Of a stretch of 38,381 nt of DNA, positions 8,149 through 16,422 are shown one piece after another (positions within the stretch are counted from its first letter, which is position 1; every line of letters begins with the position of its first letter). Source of the DNA: Kitasatospora sp. Root107 (GTDB lineage Bacteria > Actinomycetota > Actinomycetes > Streptomycetales > Streptomycetaceae); the NCBI RefSeq assembly GCF_001424875.1, contig NZ_LMCT01000017.1, positions 24,839-63,219 on the forward strand, given 5' to 3'. The notes under the pieces were generated by a model that saw nothing but the letters and a program-made list of their open reading frames with translations, was not told the DNA's origin and searched no databases. The translations under genes and the position numbers were made by a program.

Positions 8149-9648
8149 TCAGACCGCGCCGTTGGCGGCGGTGTCCTCGGCGAACCGGATCAGGGTGCGG
8201 ATCGCGCTGCCGGTGCCACCACGCGGGGTGTAGCCGAACGGCCCGCCCTCGTGGAAGGCCGGGCCCGCGATGTCCAGGTGCGCCCAGTCGATGCCCTCGG
8301 CGACGAACTCCTTGAGGAACAGGCCGGCGACCAGGCCGCCACCCATCCGCTCACCCATGTTGGCGAGGTCGGCGATGGTGGTCTCGGTCATGCCCTTGCG
8401 CAGCTCGGCCGGCAGCGGCATCGGCCAGGACTGCTCGCCGGCCGCCTCGGCGGTGGCGTGCAGGCGGTCGCGCAGCTCGTCGGAGTTGGCCATCACGCCG
8501 AAGGTGCGGTTGCCCAGGGCGAGGACCATCGCGCCGGTCAGGGTGGCGACGTCGACGATCACGTCGGGCTGCTCCTCGCCGGCCCGGACGATCGCGTCGG
8601 CCAGCACCAGGCGGCCCTCGGCGTCGGTGTTCAGCACCTCGACGGTCTTGCCGCCGTACATCCGGAGCACGTCACCCGGGCGGGTGGCGGTGCCGGACGG
8701 CATGTTCTCGGCCAGCGCGAGCCAGGCGGTGATGTTGACCTGCAGGCCGAGGCGCTTGGCCGCGACCACGGTGGCGAACACGGCGGCGGCGCCGGCCATG
8801 TCGCACTTCATGGTCTCGTTGTGCCCGGCCGGCTTCAGCGAGATGCCGCCGGAGTCGTAGGTGATGCCCTTGCCGACCAGGGCGACGGTGGCCTTGGCCT
8901 TCGGGTGGGTGTACGCCACCTTCACCAGCCGCGGCGGGTTGGCCGAGCCGGTGCCGACACCGAGCAGGCCGCCGAAGCCGCCCTTGGCGAGCGCCTTCTC
9001 GTCCAGCACCTCGACCTTGAGGCTGTGCTCCTTGCCGGCCGCCAGGGCGATCGCGGCGAAGGACTTCGGGTTGAGGTCGTTCGGCGCGGTGTTGACCAGG
9101 TCGCGGGCGCGGTTGATCTCCTCGCCGATGGCGGCGGCGCGCTCGACGGCGGCCTTGGCGTCCTTGCTGCCCTTGCGCTCGGTCAGCACGGTCAGCTCGC
9201 CGACCGGGGCCTTGCCGTCACCGTTGCGGTAGGCGCTGTAGGAGTACGAGCCGAGCAGCGCGCCGAGCGCGACCGCCTCGATCTCCTCGGCGGAGCCGGC
9301 AGGCAGCGCCAGTGCGGCCTTCTTGGTGCCCGCGAGGGTGCGGGCGGCCACGCCGGCCGCCTTGCGCAGGGTCTCCAGCGAGTGGCCCTGCTCGGCCTCG
9401 CCGAGGCCGACCGCGAGCACGAGCGGAGCCTTGACACCTGCGGGAGCGGGAAGCTTGACCGCCTCGCCCTCGGCACCCGTCGCGCCCAGGGTGGCGAGCA
9501 GCTCGGCCAGCTTGCCGTCGAACGCCTCGGCCACGGCCTCCGAGCCGGACGCGAGCAGCAGGCCCTTCGGGCCCTTGGCCACGCCGATCACCAGGGCGTC
9601 CGCGCGCAGCGAGGCGGCGGAGGAGGTGCTCACAGACAGTGCAGTCAC
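8149..9648 (-). CDS. pepA: Leucyl aminopeptidase (M17 family)
   Basis: 499 residues. A cytoplasmic, dinuclear-metal exopeptidase that removes N-terminal residues from peptides. The C-terminal catalytic domain has the K-containing GKGITYDSGGISLKP strand, the metal-binding DMAGAAAV, and the diagnostic M17 signature NTDAEGRLVLADA. The N-terminal half (about residues 1-170) is the macro-like regulatory domain of the family. The GTG at 9646-9648 has AGGA eight bases upstream; upstream in-frame sequence is Arg-rich and not family-like. It is divergent from the toxin operon across 266 bases. Confidence 0.95.
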   Translation of the reverse strand: MTALSVSTSSAASLRADALVIGVAKGPKGLLLASGSEAVAEAFDGKLAELLATLGATGAEGEAVKLPAPAGVKAPLVLAVGLGEAEQGHSLETLRKAAGVAARTLAGTKKAALALPAGSAEEIEAVALGALLGSYSYSAYRNGDGKAPVGELTVLTERKGSKDAKAAVERAAAIGEEINRARDLVNTAPNDLNPKSFAAIALAAGKEHSLKVEVLDEKALAKGGFGGLLGVGTGSANPPRLVKVAYTHPKAKATVALVGKGITYDSGGISLKPAGHNETMKCDMAGAAAVFATVVAAKRLGLQVNITAWLALAENMPSGTATRPGDVLRMYGGKTVEVLNTDAEGRLVLADAIVRAGEEQPDVIVDVATLTGAMVLALGNRTFGVMANSDELRDRLHATAEAAGEQSWPMPLPAELRKGMTETTIADLANMGERMGGGLVAGLFLKEFVAEGIDWAHLDIAGPAFHEGGPFGYTPRGGTGSAIRTLIRFAEDTAANGAV

Positions 9649-9884
9649 TAAACGAGTCCTGTTCTTTCGCGGTCCAAGCCAGGTGCGGCGCCGGTGCCGC
9701 ACCGGCAACGACCCCGGCGTGCTCCGCAGGAACAGGGCGCAGGGTCACGGTGCTCACCGCATGGTAGTCCGCATGCTGGGATAAAGGCGCCGCACCCTAC
9801 CCCTTGGATCAGGTCACGGTCGGTGCGACACCGCCGCCCGGTCCGGCCGCCGGAATCCGACGACGGGTCAGATGGTCGGTGGAC

Positions 9885-9890
9885 TATCCT
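9885..9890 (+). promoter_or_regulatory. Possible -10 box of the toxin operon
   Basis: TATCCT lies 25 bases before the GTG of the first operon gene, in an otherwise GC-rich spacer. The -35 region at the matching distance is poor. A strong GGGGAGAGGGG ribosome binding site follows. Confidence 0.3.
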
Positions 9891-9914
9891 TCTCGGCCGG
9901 GGAGAGGGGGGCCG

Positions 9915-10304
9915 GTGTCGAACGCTGGACTGAGACACCAACTGCGCATGCAGTACACCGGGGTGGGGGATGCGCTCACGCTGCTGGCCGAGTTCCGGGC
10001 CGGCCTGGTGCTGGTGCCGCAGATCAGCCCTGGCGGTCCGGTGTGGACCGGAGACCAGGGCGGCGTGCGCTGGATCTACGCCTTCACCGACGAGGCCGAA
10101 CTGGTGTCCTTCGCCACTGCCCGGGCTCACCAGGGCGGCGTACTGGACTACCTGACGGTCTACGGGGCGCGCCTGCTGGACGTCGGAGTGCCCGCGGTCG
10201 GGGTGCCCGCCGGGGTGGCACTGAACGTGGCGGGGAGCATGCCGATGCTCTTTCCGCCGGTCCGGGGCATCGTGCCGGACGCGGCGGCGGTGGACGGCCG
10301 GTGA
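9915..10304 (+). CDS. SseB-like small protein, first gene of toxin operon
   Basis: 129 residues resembling the SseB N-terminal-like domain: a helix (GDALTLLAEFRAGLVLVPQ), a Trp-containing strand pair (GGVRWIYAFTDEAELVSFA), then a hydrophobic C-terminal stretch with GVPAGVALNV and PVRGIVPDA. The GTG at 9915-9917 is chosen because GGGGAGAGGGG lies just upstream; the frame is open earlier but without similarity. No signal peptide is seen. The last codon overlaps the next start as GTGA, so translation is coupled to the WXG-like gene. SseB-like proteins recur beside actinobacterial T7SS-type toxins. A chaperone or adaptor role is an inference. Confidence 0.65.
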   Translation: MSNAGLRHQLRMQYTGVGDALTLLAEFRAGLVLVPQISPGGPVWTGDQGGVRWIYAFTDEAELVSFATARAHQGGVLDYLTVYGARLLDVGVPAVGVPAGVALNVAGSMPMLFPPVRGIVPDAAAVDGR

Positions 10305-10936
10305 CCCAGTACGAAGTGGACCCGCAGGCGCTCAAGCTGGCCGCGGACGGGATCGACCACGCCATCGAGGAGTTGCGCACCCTCGGCATCGAGGAGGCCG
10401 CACTGGTGGGGCGGGGGTTCGGCGACATCAGCCTGACCGGGCTGGAGATCGGCCACCCCGAACTCCAGTCCGTCTTCGAGGAGTTCTGCGACCGCTGGTC
10501 CTGGGGCGTCCGGGCGCTGATCCAGGACGGCAACGAGATCGCCCGCCGGCTGCACCTCTCTGCCGGGATCTACCACGAGCAGGAGGAGTACGTCTCCGGC
10601 GCGGCCAAGGAGCTCACCAACGCGGCCCTGGGCAACCCGAACCTGACGGGTGACGACCTGGAGAAGATGTCCTGGGGCCAGGTGCTCGCGGACAACCCGT
10701 TCACCCAGGTCCGGGACGCGGACTTCTCGGCCGAGTCCTTCCAGCAGGCCCAGCTGCACTCGGCCTCGACCATGGCAGCCACCAAGGCGGATCTGCTCGA
10801 GAACCCCTTCCTGACCGGGCACGCAGCCGCCCTCGGCCTCGGCGACGAGCTCGCCGAGGAGAGCGCCGAGGCCAAGGGCAGAGCCGAACAACTCGGGCAG
10901 CAGGCCGAGCAGTTGAAGTCGAACGGTGGCCACTGA
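10301..10936 (+). CDS. WXG100-like helical protein of toxin operon
   Basis: 211 residues, almost entirely helical, starting at a GTG that overlaps the previous stop by four bases. A helix-turn-helix resembling ESAT-6/WXG100 proteins spans about residues 6-100, with RWSWG at 65-69 in place of a strict WXG. It is followed by YHEQE at 91-95, which fits the YxxxD/E export signal of type VII substrates. The C-terminal half is an Ala/Glu/Gln-rich helix. The TGATG overlap with the toxin gene indicates coupled synthesis, so it is a good candidate for the toxin's secretion partner. It carries no enzymatic motif. Confidence 0.65.
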   Translation: MTQYEVDPQALKLAADGIDHAIEELRTLGIEEAALVGRGFGDISLTGLEIGHPELQSVFEEFCDRWSWGVRALIQDGNEIARRLHLSAGIYHEQEEYVSGAAKELTNAALGNPNLTGDDLEKMSWGQVLADNPFTQVRDADFSAESFQQAQLHSASTMAATKADLLENPFLTGHAAALGLGDELAEESAEAKGRAEQLGQQAEQLKSNGGH

Positions 10937-13194
10937 TGAGCAACCTGTTCGAGCGGGTCATCGACGGCGGTAAGCGAGCCGTCGGCGAGACCGTCAACGC
11001 CGGCGCCCACCTGGTCGGCGACGGTCTCGACCTGGTCGGCCTGGACAGCGCGGCGCACGCCGTCGACAAGTGGGGCGACGGTGTTGCCGACAGTCTGGGC
11101 GCGCTGGTCGGCGAACTGAACCTCGGTCAGACCGACGATCCCAAGGAGCTGGTGCACGGCAACGTCGGCGCGATCAGCGAGGCAGCCAAGCACCTGCACA
11201 AGTTCCGGACGGCGTTCGACGAGACCGGCTCCGGCCTGACCCGGCTGGACGCCGACCACTGGAAGGGGCAGGCCGGGGACGCGTTCCGGGCCAAGTTCGG
11301 CCCGCAGCCCGGGTTCTGGCTGCTGGCCGCGGACGCCTGCGGCGCTGCGGCCACGGCGCTCGACAGCTACGCGCAGACCGTCGAGTGGGCCCAGCAGCAG
11401 GCCCGGCAGGCGATCGACACCTTCGAGGCGGCCCGGAAAGCCTCCCAGGAGGCCCGGGACGCCTTCAACCACCAGATCGACCAGTACAACGACGCGGTCA
11501 AGCACTACAACAAGGCCGCCGCCGAGGGTGCCGGTCCGACCCGGCCGACCGAGCCCGGAAACTTCCACGACCCGGGCGAGGCCGGTCTGAAACAGGCTCA
11601 GGAGCTGCTCCGGGACGCCCGGAAGCAGCGCGACAGCGCGGCCCGGACGGCAGCCCAGGCGGTCGCCGCCGCCACCGGCTCCGCGCCGCGCGAGCCGAGC
11701 TTCCTGGACCAGGTCGCCGCAGCCCACACCGACCTGGCCCAGGGCGTCGCGGTCGGCGGGCTCCACCTCCTGGGCGGGGTGGCCAAGGCGGGCGCCGACA
11801 CGGTCAAGTTCGCCCGCGGCCTCAATCCGCAGGACCCGTACAACCTGACCCACCCCGCGCAGTACCAGGACCACGTCTTCAGCACCGCCATGGGTCTGAC
11901 CCGCACGGCCAACCACCCGACCGAACTGGTCAAGTCCCTTGCCGGCTCCGGCTGGAGCTCCGACCCGGCGGAGGCGCTGGGCCGGGTGATCTTCGATACC
12001 GCGTCCGGTGTCGCCACCGGTGGCGGCAGTACGGCAGGCGTGGCCGCCAAGCGGGCCGCCGTGAACGCCCTGGAGCACTCCGCCGAACGCACCGTGCTGG
12101 GCGGGGCGGACGATTTCGCCCGACGAGCGGCCACCGACACCGCCCGCCACACCGACATCCCGCTGCCCGCCCAGGCGAGCCCGCCGGTCCGGCTGGAGGG
12201 ATTCCCGGACGCGGCGTACCACCAACCGCCGACGCGACTGGAGGGCTTCCCGGATGCGGCGTATCAGCAGGCACCGCCAGCTCGGGTAGAGGGCTTTCCC
12301 GACGCGGCGTACCAGCACGCGCCCGAACCCGCCCCCGCTCACGCACCCGAACCGTCTGCGCCCGAGACCCCGCACACTCCGGAGTCGTCCGCACCGGAGA
12401 CCCCGCACGTCTCTGAGCCGGATTCACCGACGACCCACCACGCCGAGTCGGAGAACAGCGCCGCGTCGCAGCCCGACACGGCGGCTGTTCCTGAGAGCAC
12501 GTCACCCTCGGCGGCCGAGGCAACGGTCGAACCAGCGCCTGAGCGACGGGTGATGAAGGACTACCAGTTCCAGGACAAGCCCCCCGAGGAGGTGCAGCGC
12601 CTTGCTGAGATTGAACTCAAGCAGCACGCGCGGACCTTCAGCAGCGATGAGGACGCGCTGAAGTACGGGGCCGAACACTGGAACGACCACGTCGAAAACC
12701 TGCCGGAGTCACAGCGGGAAGCCTTGCGCGACTACACCCGCCAGGTCTCGGACGATGGTCCCACCTACAAGGAGATCAATGGTCAGCTTCGTGGCAGCGA
12801 CGGCTTGACCCCCGAGGTCCAGAAGGCGGTCGGGGAGATCGACCAGGCGATTGCGAGCGCGAAGGTGCCGGAGGACGTGATCGTCAGCCGGGCTACCGAC
12901 CTCCGCTTTCTCGGTGCGAAGCCGGAGGTCGGTGCGAGGTTCACCGAGGAGGGATACATGTCGACTTCGCTGGGTCGCCTGGCGGGCGCGTTCGACACCA
13001 AAGAGGCCTTCGTGCACCTCCGGGTCCCGGAGGGAACGCCAGGCCTGTGGGTGGAGAAGGTGGCGCATGGCGGCGGTGCCGAGCGCGAACTCCTGCTCGG
13101 CCGGGGGCTGGAGTGGAAGGTCAACCGGGTGTCCGACCCGCCGGGTGGCCCGGTCCATCTGTATGCCGAGATCGTGCTCAAGGGGGCTCTCTGA
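10936..13194 (+). CDS. Polymorphic toxin: T7SS-type N-terminus with ADP-ribosyltransferase C-terminus
   Basis: 752 residues. Residues 1-200 are helical and contain a WKG motif at W109-G111 and long amphipathic helices, matching the N-terminal export domain of actinobacterial type VII-linked toxins. A middle segment (about 230-410) has GVAVGGLHLLGG-type Gly/Ala stretches. Residues 418-463 hold three copies of an EGFPDAAY repeat, then a Pro/Glu/Ser linker to about 535. The tip (about 540-752) is a mono-ADP-ribosyltransferase of the R-S-E class. R652 sits in VIVSRATD, the STS motif is S676-S678 in GYMSTSLG, and E716-R-E718 forms the ExE motif of arginine-specific enzymes. All key residues are intact, so NAD+-dependent modification of a target arginine is predicted. 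The target is unknown. The gene overlaps both neighbours by one base. Confidence 0.8.
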   Translation: MSNLFERVIDGGKRAVGETVNAGAHLVGDGLDLVGLDSAAHAVDKWGDGVADSLGALVGELNLGQTDDPKELVHGNVGAISEAAKHLHKFRTAFDETGSGLTRLDADHWKGQAGDAFRAKFGPQPGFWLLAADACGAAATALDSYAQTVEWAQQQARQAIDTFEAARKASQEARDAFNHQIDQYNDAVKHYNKAAAEGAGPTRPTEPGNFHDPGEAGLKQAQELLRDARKQRDSAARTAAQAVAAATGSAPREPSFLDQVAAAHTDLAQGVAVGGLHLLGGVAKAGADTVKFARGLNPQDPYNLTHPAQYQDHVFSTAMGLTRTANHPTELVKSLAGSGWSSDPAEALGRVIFDTASGVATGGGSTAGVAAKRAAVNALEHSAERTVLGGADDFARRAATDTARHTDIPLPAQASPPVRLEGFPDAAYHQPPTRLEGFPDAAYQQAPPARVEGFPDAAYQHAPEPAPAHAPEPSAPETPHTPESSAPETPHVSEPDSPTTHHAESENSAASQPDTAAVPESTSPSAAEATVEPAPERRVMKDYQFQDKPPEEVQRLAEIELKQHARTFSSDEDALKYGAEHWNDHVENLPESQREALRDYTRQVSDDGPTYKEINGQLRGSDGLTPEVQKAVGEIDQAIASAKVPEDVIVSRATDLRFLGAKPEVGARFTEEGYMSTSLGRLAGAFDTKEAFVHLRVPEGTPGLWVEKVAHGGGAERELLLGRGLEWKVNRVSDPPGGPVHLYAEIVLKGAL
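12187..12325 (+). repeat. Three in-frame EGFPDAAY repeats in the toxin linker
   Basis: The units (V/T/A)R(L/V)EGFPDAAYxQ recur with their Phe residues at positions 423, 438 and 454 of the toxin, spaced 15 and 16 residues apart. They separate the export part from the Pro-rich linker and the catalytic tip. The copies differ at synonymous positions, so this is not a recent exact duplication. Confidence 0.9.
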
Positions 13195-14309
13195 TGAGTG
13201 GCGATGGATGGGACAGTCCGCGGCTGAGCGAGGATCTGTCCTTCACCCGGGTGGGTGGGCCGCCCAGGTACACCGAGCAGACCGACAAACCCGTTGAGTA
13301 CGTGGCTGTCGCCGACAAGCTGGTCGGTGTGCTCGGTTGGGCGTGGGTCTGCGACGCCGACGATGCCGCCGGATTCGTGGAACGGGCGGCGGCCGGGTCG
13401 AACGCGCACGGCGCGAGTACCAGTTGGGACTCGTACACGCGGGAGGCGAAGGCTCGTGAGCTGCCTCCGTCGCACGCGTTGGCCGAGCTGATTGCCGGAC
13501 AGCACGCCAGGGCGGGTCACCTGGCGGTGCCGGGCGAGCTCGCCCGTGCGACCAGCGTGGCCGTACTGGAGGAGCGTGCCACCCGGGGATGGCTGCTCCA
13601 CCCTGAACCGGCCGACCCGCGCCGGCGTTCGGCAGAAGAACTGCGCGAGGAGTTCCTCCGCGAGGCTGCTGCGAACGCGGCCGGCAAGGCTGCCGGGCCG
13701 GTGGCGCCGTCGATCACACATGCACTGCGACTCCGGGCCCGCAAGCAGCCCGGTAGTTGGCTGGACGAGGTCGATCCCGCGTTCGGCCCTGCCGACGCCG
13801 TCCCGCTGTACGGCACGATCGGCAGTTGGCTGATCGACCATCAGGGAATGCCGGTGCGCTTTCGGCACAACCCCGCCTACAAGCCCAGCCCCCGCGCTCT
13901 GGGCATGCAGGAACCGGAGACCGTAGCGGAGGCGACGACGCAGCGGGTGGTGGCCGGTCACAGTAGCCAGCTTGAGCTTGAACTGGCCGTGCTGGAGGCT
14001 CCGCTCGCCGTTCGGATCGAACCGGAGGATCCCGGTGTGTATCTCGAAGCAGGACGGCACGGGCGGGCTGGGGTCTCCGCCTACACCTCTCCCCGGCTGG
14101 TGCCGCCGGACTGGCCGGAGCACCGGTTCATGACCGGCCGTCAGATCGCTGCCCAAGTCCCGGGCCTGGTGCTGATCATCAATCCGGGCACCGAGGCCAC
14201 CGCCAAGGTCTCGCTCCGCCAGTTGCGCTGGCTCGATTTCGATCCGGCGATCCGAGCGGCACACGAGGCTGAATTCGCCGAAACCATGCGCTGGCTGGAG
14301 GACGGATGA
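13194..14309 (+). CDS. T7SS-associated SseB-like protein downstream of toxin
   Basis: 371 residues; the ATG overlaps the toxin stop (TGATG). The C-terminal ~100 residues resemble an SseB domain, with the strand PGLVLIINPGTEATAKVSLRQLRWLDFD typical of that fold. The N-terminal two thirds are unlike any family recognised here; they contain a Trp-rich segment (LVGVLGWAWVCD) and a central helical region. There is no signal peptide or transmembrane helix. Its position directly after the toxin tip is where immunity genes usually sit, so immunity or toxin-specific chaperone are both reasonable. Several codons end in A or T more often than in nearby core genes. It is followed by a 78-base gap before the NTPase gene. 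Confidence 0.65.
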   Translation: MSGDGWDSPRLSEDLSFTRVGGPPRYTEQTDKPVEYVAVADKLVGVLGWAWVCDADDAAGFVERAAAGSNAHGASTSWDSYTREAKARELPPSHALAELIAGQHARAGHLAVPGELARATSVAVLEERATRGWLLHPEPADPRRRSAEELREEFLREAAANAAGKAAGPVAPSITHALRLRARKQPGSWLDEVDPAFGPADAVPLYGTIGSWLIDHQGMPVRFRHNPAYKPSPRALGMQEPETVAEATTQRVVAGHSSQLELELAVLEAPLAVRIEPEDPGVYLEAGRHGRAGVSAYTSPRLVPPDWPEHRFMTGRQIAAQVPGLVLIINPGTEATAKVSLRQLRWLDFDPAIRAAHEAEFAETMRWLEDG

Positions 14310-14387
14310 CCGCTCGTCAGGCGCCGGGCGGCAGAGCCTGACTGTCGTTCACACATTCCAGGACCGAACTGAGGGGAACCAACAAAG

Positions 14388-16406
14388 GTGACGGGCGACG
14401 CGAGCTGGGTGCCACCACTGCGGGCCGGGCGACGGCCGGCGGGGCAGGCGCTGTTCGGTTGGCTGGAGGATTCGAGGGCACCCAGGCTCTGCCGGGTCAC
14501 CGGCTCATCAGGCAGCGGCCGGACGCACCTGCTGGCCTGGCTGGCGACCGGCTCACCGGTCGACAACCCGCGAACCACCCGCCGGGTGCACGCGTTTCTG
14601 CCCGCCGCTGGACTGACGGTCCGTAGCGCCACCTGGCTGCTCGCCGACCGGCTGGGCGTAGCCGCACATACCCCCGTCGAGCTGGCCGCCGCACTGAACG
14701 ACGGCCGCTCGCGGGTGGTAGTCGTCACCGACCTGGACCGGGCCGGCGGCCGCCTGCTGCCCGACCAGCCCGGTAGGATCGCGGCCGAACTCCTCGCCCC
14801 GCTGCTCGCCCTCCCAGGGCTGCGCATGGCGGTGGAGTCCGCCCAGGGTTCCCCCGTCGGCGAAGTGCTGGGTGCGGCGGCGCCGGAGGCAGCGGTGCTG
14901 AACCTCGACGACCCTCGATGGACCGACCCGGACGCCTTCGCCGCCTGGTGCGCCCGGCTGCCCGGGGCCCCGGCTGCCGCCGCACAGCTCTACCCCAGCC
15001 CGGGTCTGGCCCAGCTCGCGGCCAGGGCTGCCGGCGGAGTCGTCGTCGATGTCGCCGCCCCACTGGCGGATCGGGCGCAGGCGGTGTGCGCCGCCTGGTG
15101 GGCGAACCTGCCCGGTGACCTGCAGCCGACCGTACGGGCTCTGGCTGTGACGGAGCAGGAACTGCCGGCCGAGGAGTGGGCCCTGCTGCCGGGCGCGGGC
15201 GGCGCCGAGGCGGTTCGCCGAGTCGGTACCTATCTGCCGCCGCACGCCGATGGCATCTCCTGGCGCCTGAACCTCAGTCAGCTCGCCTCCCAGGTCGCTA
15301 CGGAAGCCTCGCCGGCCGACAGTGCCGCACTGGTCCGCGACCTCGCGGGCCAACGCTCGGAGGCCCTGCTCGGCCTGCTGCTCCGCCACGGCGTCGGAGG
15401 CCGGTTCCTCGACGACCCGGACCTGCTGGCCAACGCCGATCCCCTCGCGGTCACCGCTGCCTTCGATGCCCAGGCCGATACCGGCCTGCTCGCTGGGGCC
15501 TGGCACTCCGCAGGCCCGGCGCTGGTCACGCTGAGGTCGGCGTCGGAGCGGGCAACTGTGCTGAACGCGTGGCTTGATCACGACCGGCGCCCCTCTGAAT
15601 CGCCCTGGCAGACCCGTTGGGCGTACCGCCCGCCGGGCGGGCAGGTGCGGGCGGTCAGCCTGGGGCGCGGACCTTACGCCGGACGGATCCTGGTCGCCAC
15701 CGACACCGGGATGCACGTTCTCGACGAGGAGAGTGGTCAGGAGACCGGCGTCGGTCCCCTCCAACTGCCAGTCGTCCCTGCCTCGTTGGCCTGTGGTGCG
15801 GACGCTGTCCTGATCGCCGTGGACTCGACCGGAACCCTGGGCGTACTGCCCTCACCGGTACCCGGAAGCCCCAATAGTGCCCTTCAGGTGACGGGCCGTG
15901 CGGCCCAGAGCCTGGGAGGCGAGCTGACAGCGGTCGCCGTCCAGCGAGACGAGGGGAGCCCTGCACTCGGCGTCGGTGATGCCCGGGGTGGGGTCGCCTA
16001 CTTCACCGACGACTCCCACGACGGGCTGCGGCCCAAGCAACCGCTCCACGACGGCCCGGTCACGGCCCTCGCGACCGCCGAGGCGCGCTACGAGTCCTGG
16101 TTGGTCAGTGGCGGAGCGGACGGGAGGGTCGGGCTCTGGGGTGTCAGCCGCCGGTCGGCCCATCCCCCCGTCGAAACCCGCGACATCCCGATCACCGCCG
16201 TCGCTGCCTCCGGGAGCACGGACGGCCTGCTGGTCGTCTCCGCCTGGGCCGACGGTCTGGTCCGAGTGCGCCGCCAGTCCGAGCTCGGCGACACCGTGCT
16301 CGACCTGCGCCTCGGCTCCCCGGTCCGCTCAGCGGCGATCGACGCAGGCGGTCGGATCTGCCTGGCGCTGCCGGAGCGAGTCATCAGCCTCAGCGTCGCA
16401 GGGTGA
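14388..16406 (+). CDS. P-loop NTPase with C-terminal beta-propeller (WD40-like), copy 1
   Basis: 672 residues from GTG with an AGGGG site upstream. The N-terminal domain has a Walker A-like GSSGSGRT at 39-46, with Arg instead of the usual Lys. A hydrophobic Walker B-like strand VVVVTDLD lies near residue 110. A helical region follows, including a ~100-residue segment (about 300-400) absent from the next gene. From about residue 405 the chain becomes beta-rich: repeated blades such as GRILVATDTGMHVLDE and WLVSGGADGRVGLWGV indicate a WD40-like propeller. This layout recalls STAND ATPases, but the lysine replacement leaves ATP hydrolysis uncertain. There is no signal peptide. Its role beside the toxin operon is unknown. 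Confidence 0.7.
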   Translation: MTGDASWVPPLRAGRRPAGQALFGWLEDSRAPRLCRVTGSSGSGRTHLLAWLATGSPVDNPRTTRRVHAFLPAAGLTVRSATWLLADRLGVAAHTPVELAAALNDGRSRVVVVTDLDRAGGRLLPDQPGRIAAELLAPLLALPGLRMAVESAQGSPVGEVLGAAAPEAAVLNLDDPRWTDPDAFAAWCARLPGAPAAAAQLYPSPGLAQLAARAAGGVVVDVAAPLADRAQAVCAAWWANLPGDLQPTVRALAVTEQELPAEEWALLPGAGGAEAVRRVGTYLPPHADGISWRLNLSQLASQVATEASPADSAALVRDLAGQRSEALLGLLLRHGVGGRFLDDPDLLANADPLAVTAAFDAQADTGLLAGAWHSAGPALVTLRSASERATVLNAWLDHDRRPSESPWQTRWAYRPPGGQVRAVSLGRGPYAGRILVATDTGMHVLDEESGQETGVGPLQLPVVPASLACGADAVLIAVDSTGTLGVLPSPVPGSPNSALQVTGRAAQSLGGELTAVAVQRDEGSPALGVGDARGGVAYFTDDSHDGLRPKQPLHDGPVTALATAEARYESWLVSGGADGRVGLWGVSRRSAHPPVETRDIPITAVAASGSTDGLLVVSAWADGLVRVRRQSELGDTVLDLRLGSPVRSAAIDAGGRICLALPERVISLSVAG

Positions 16407-16422
16407 TGGAGATGAACAACCG

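Noticed and set aside
7858..9651. A 597-codon plus-strand open frame opposite pepA
   Set aside because: Its translation is Gly/Ala/Arg-rich without domains, and the opposite strand encodes an intact PepA.
9804..9914. N-terminal extension of the SseB-like protein
   Set aside because: The added residues are Arg/Pro-rich, and the strong ribosome binding site precedes the GTG at 9915.
10570..12408. A 612-codon minus-strand open frame opposite the toxin operon
   Set aside because: It has no ribosome binding site or domain, and lies opposite overlapping genes with recognisable motifs.
14316..14342. Seven-base inverted repeat after the 371-residue gene as a terminator
   Set aside because: GTCAGGC and GCCTGAC are short, with a 13-base loop and no U-tract. 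Read-through to the NTPase genes cannot be excluded.
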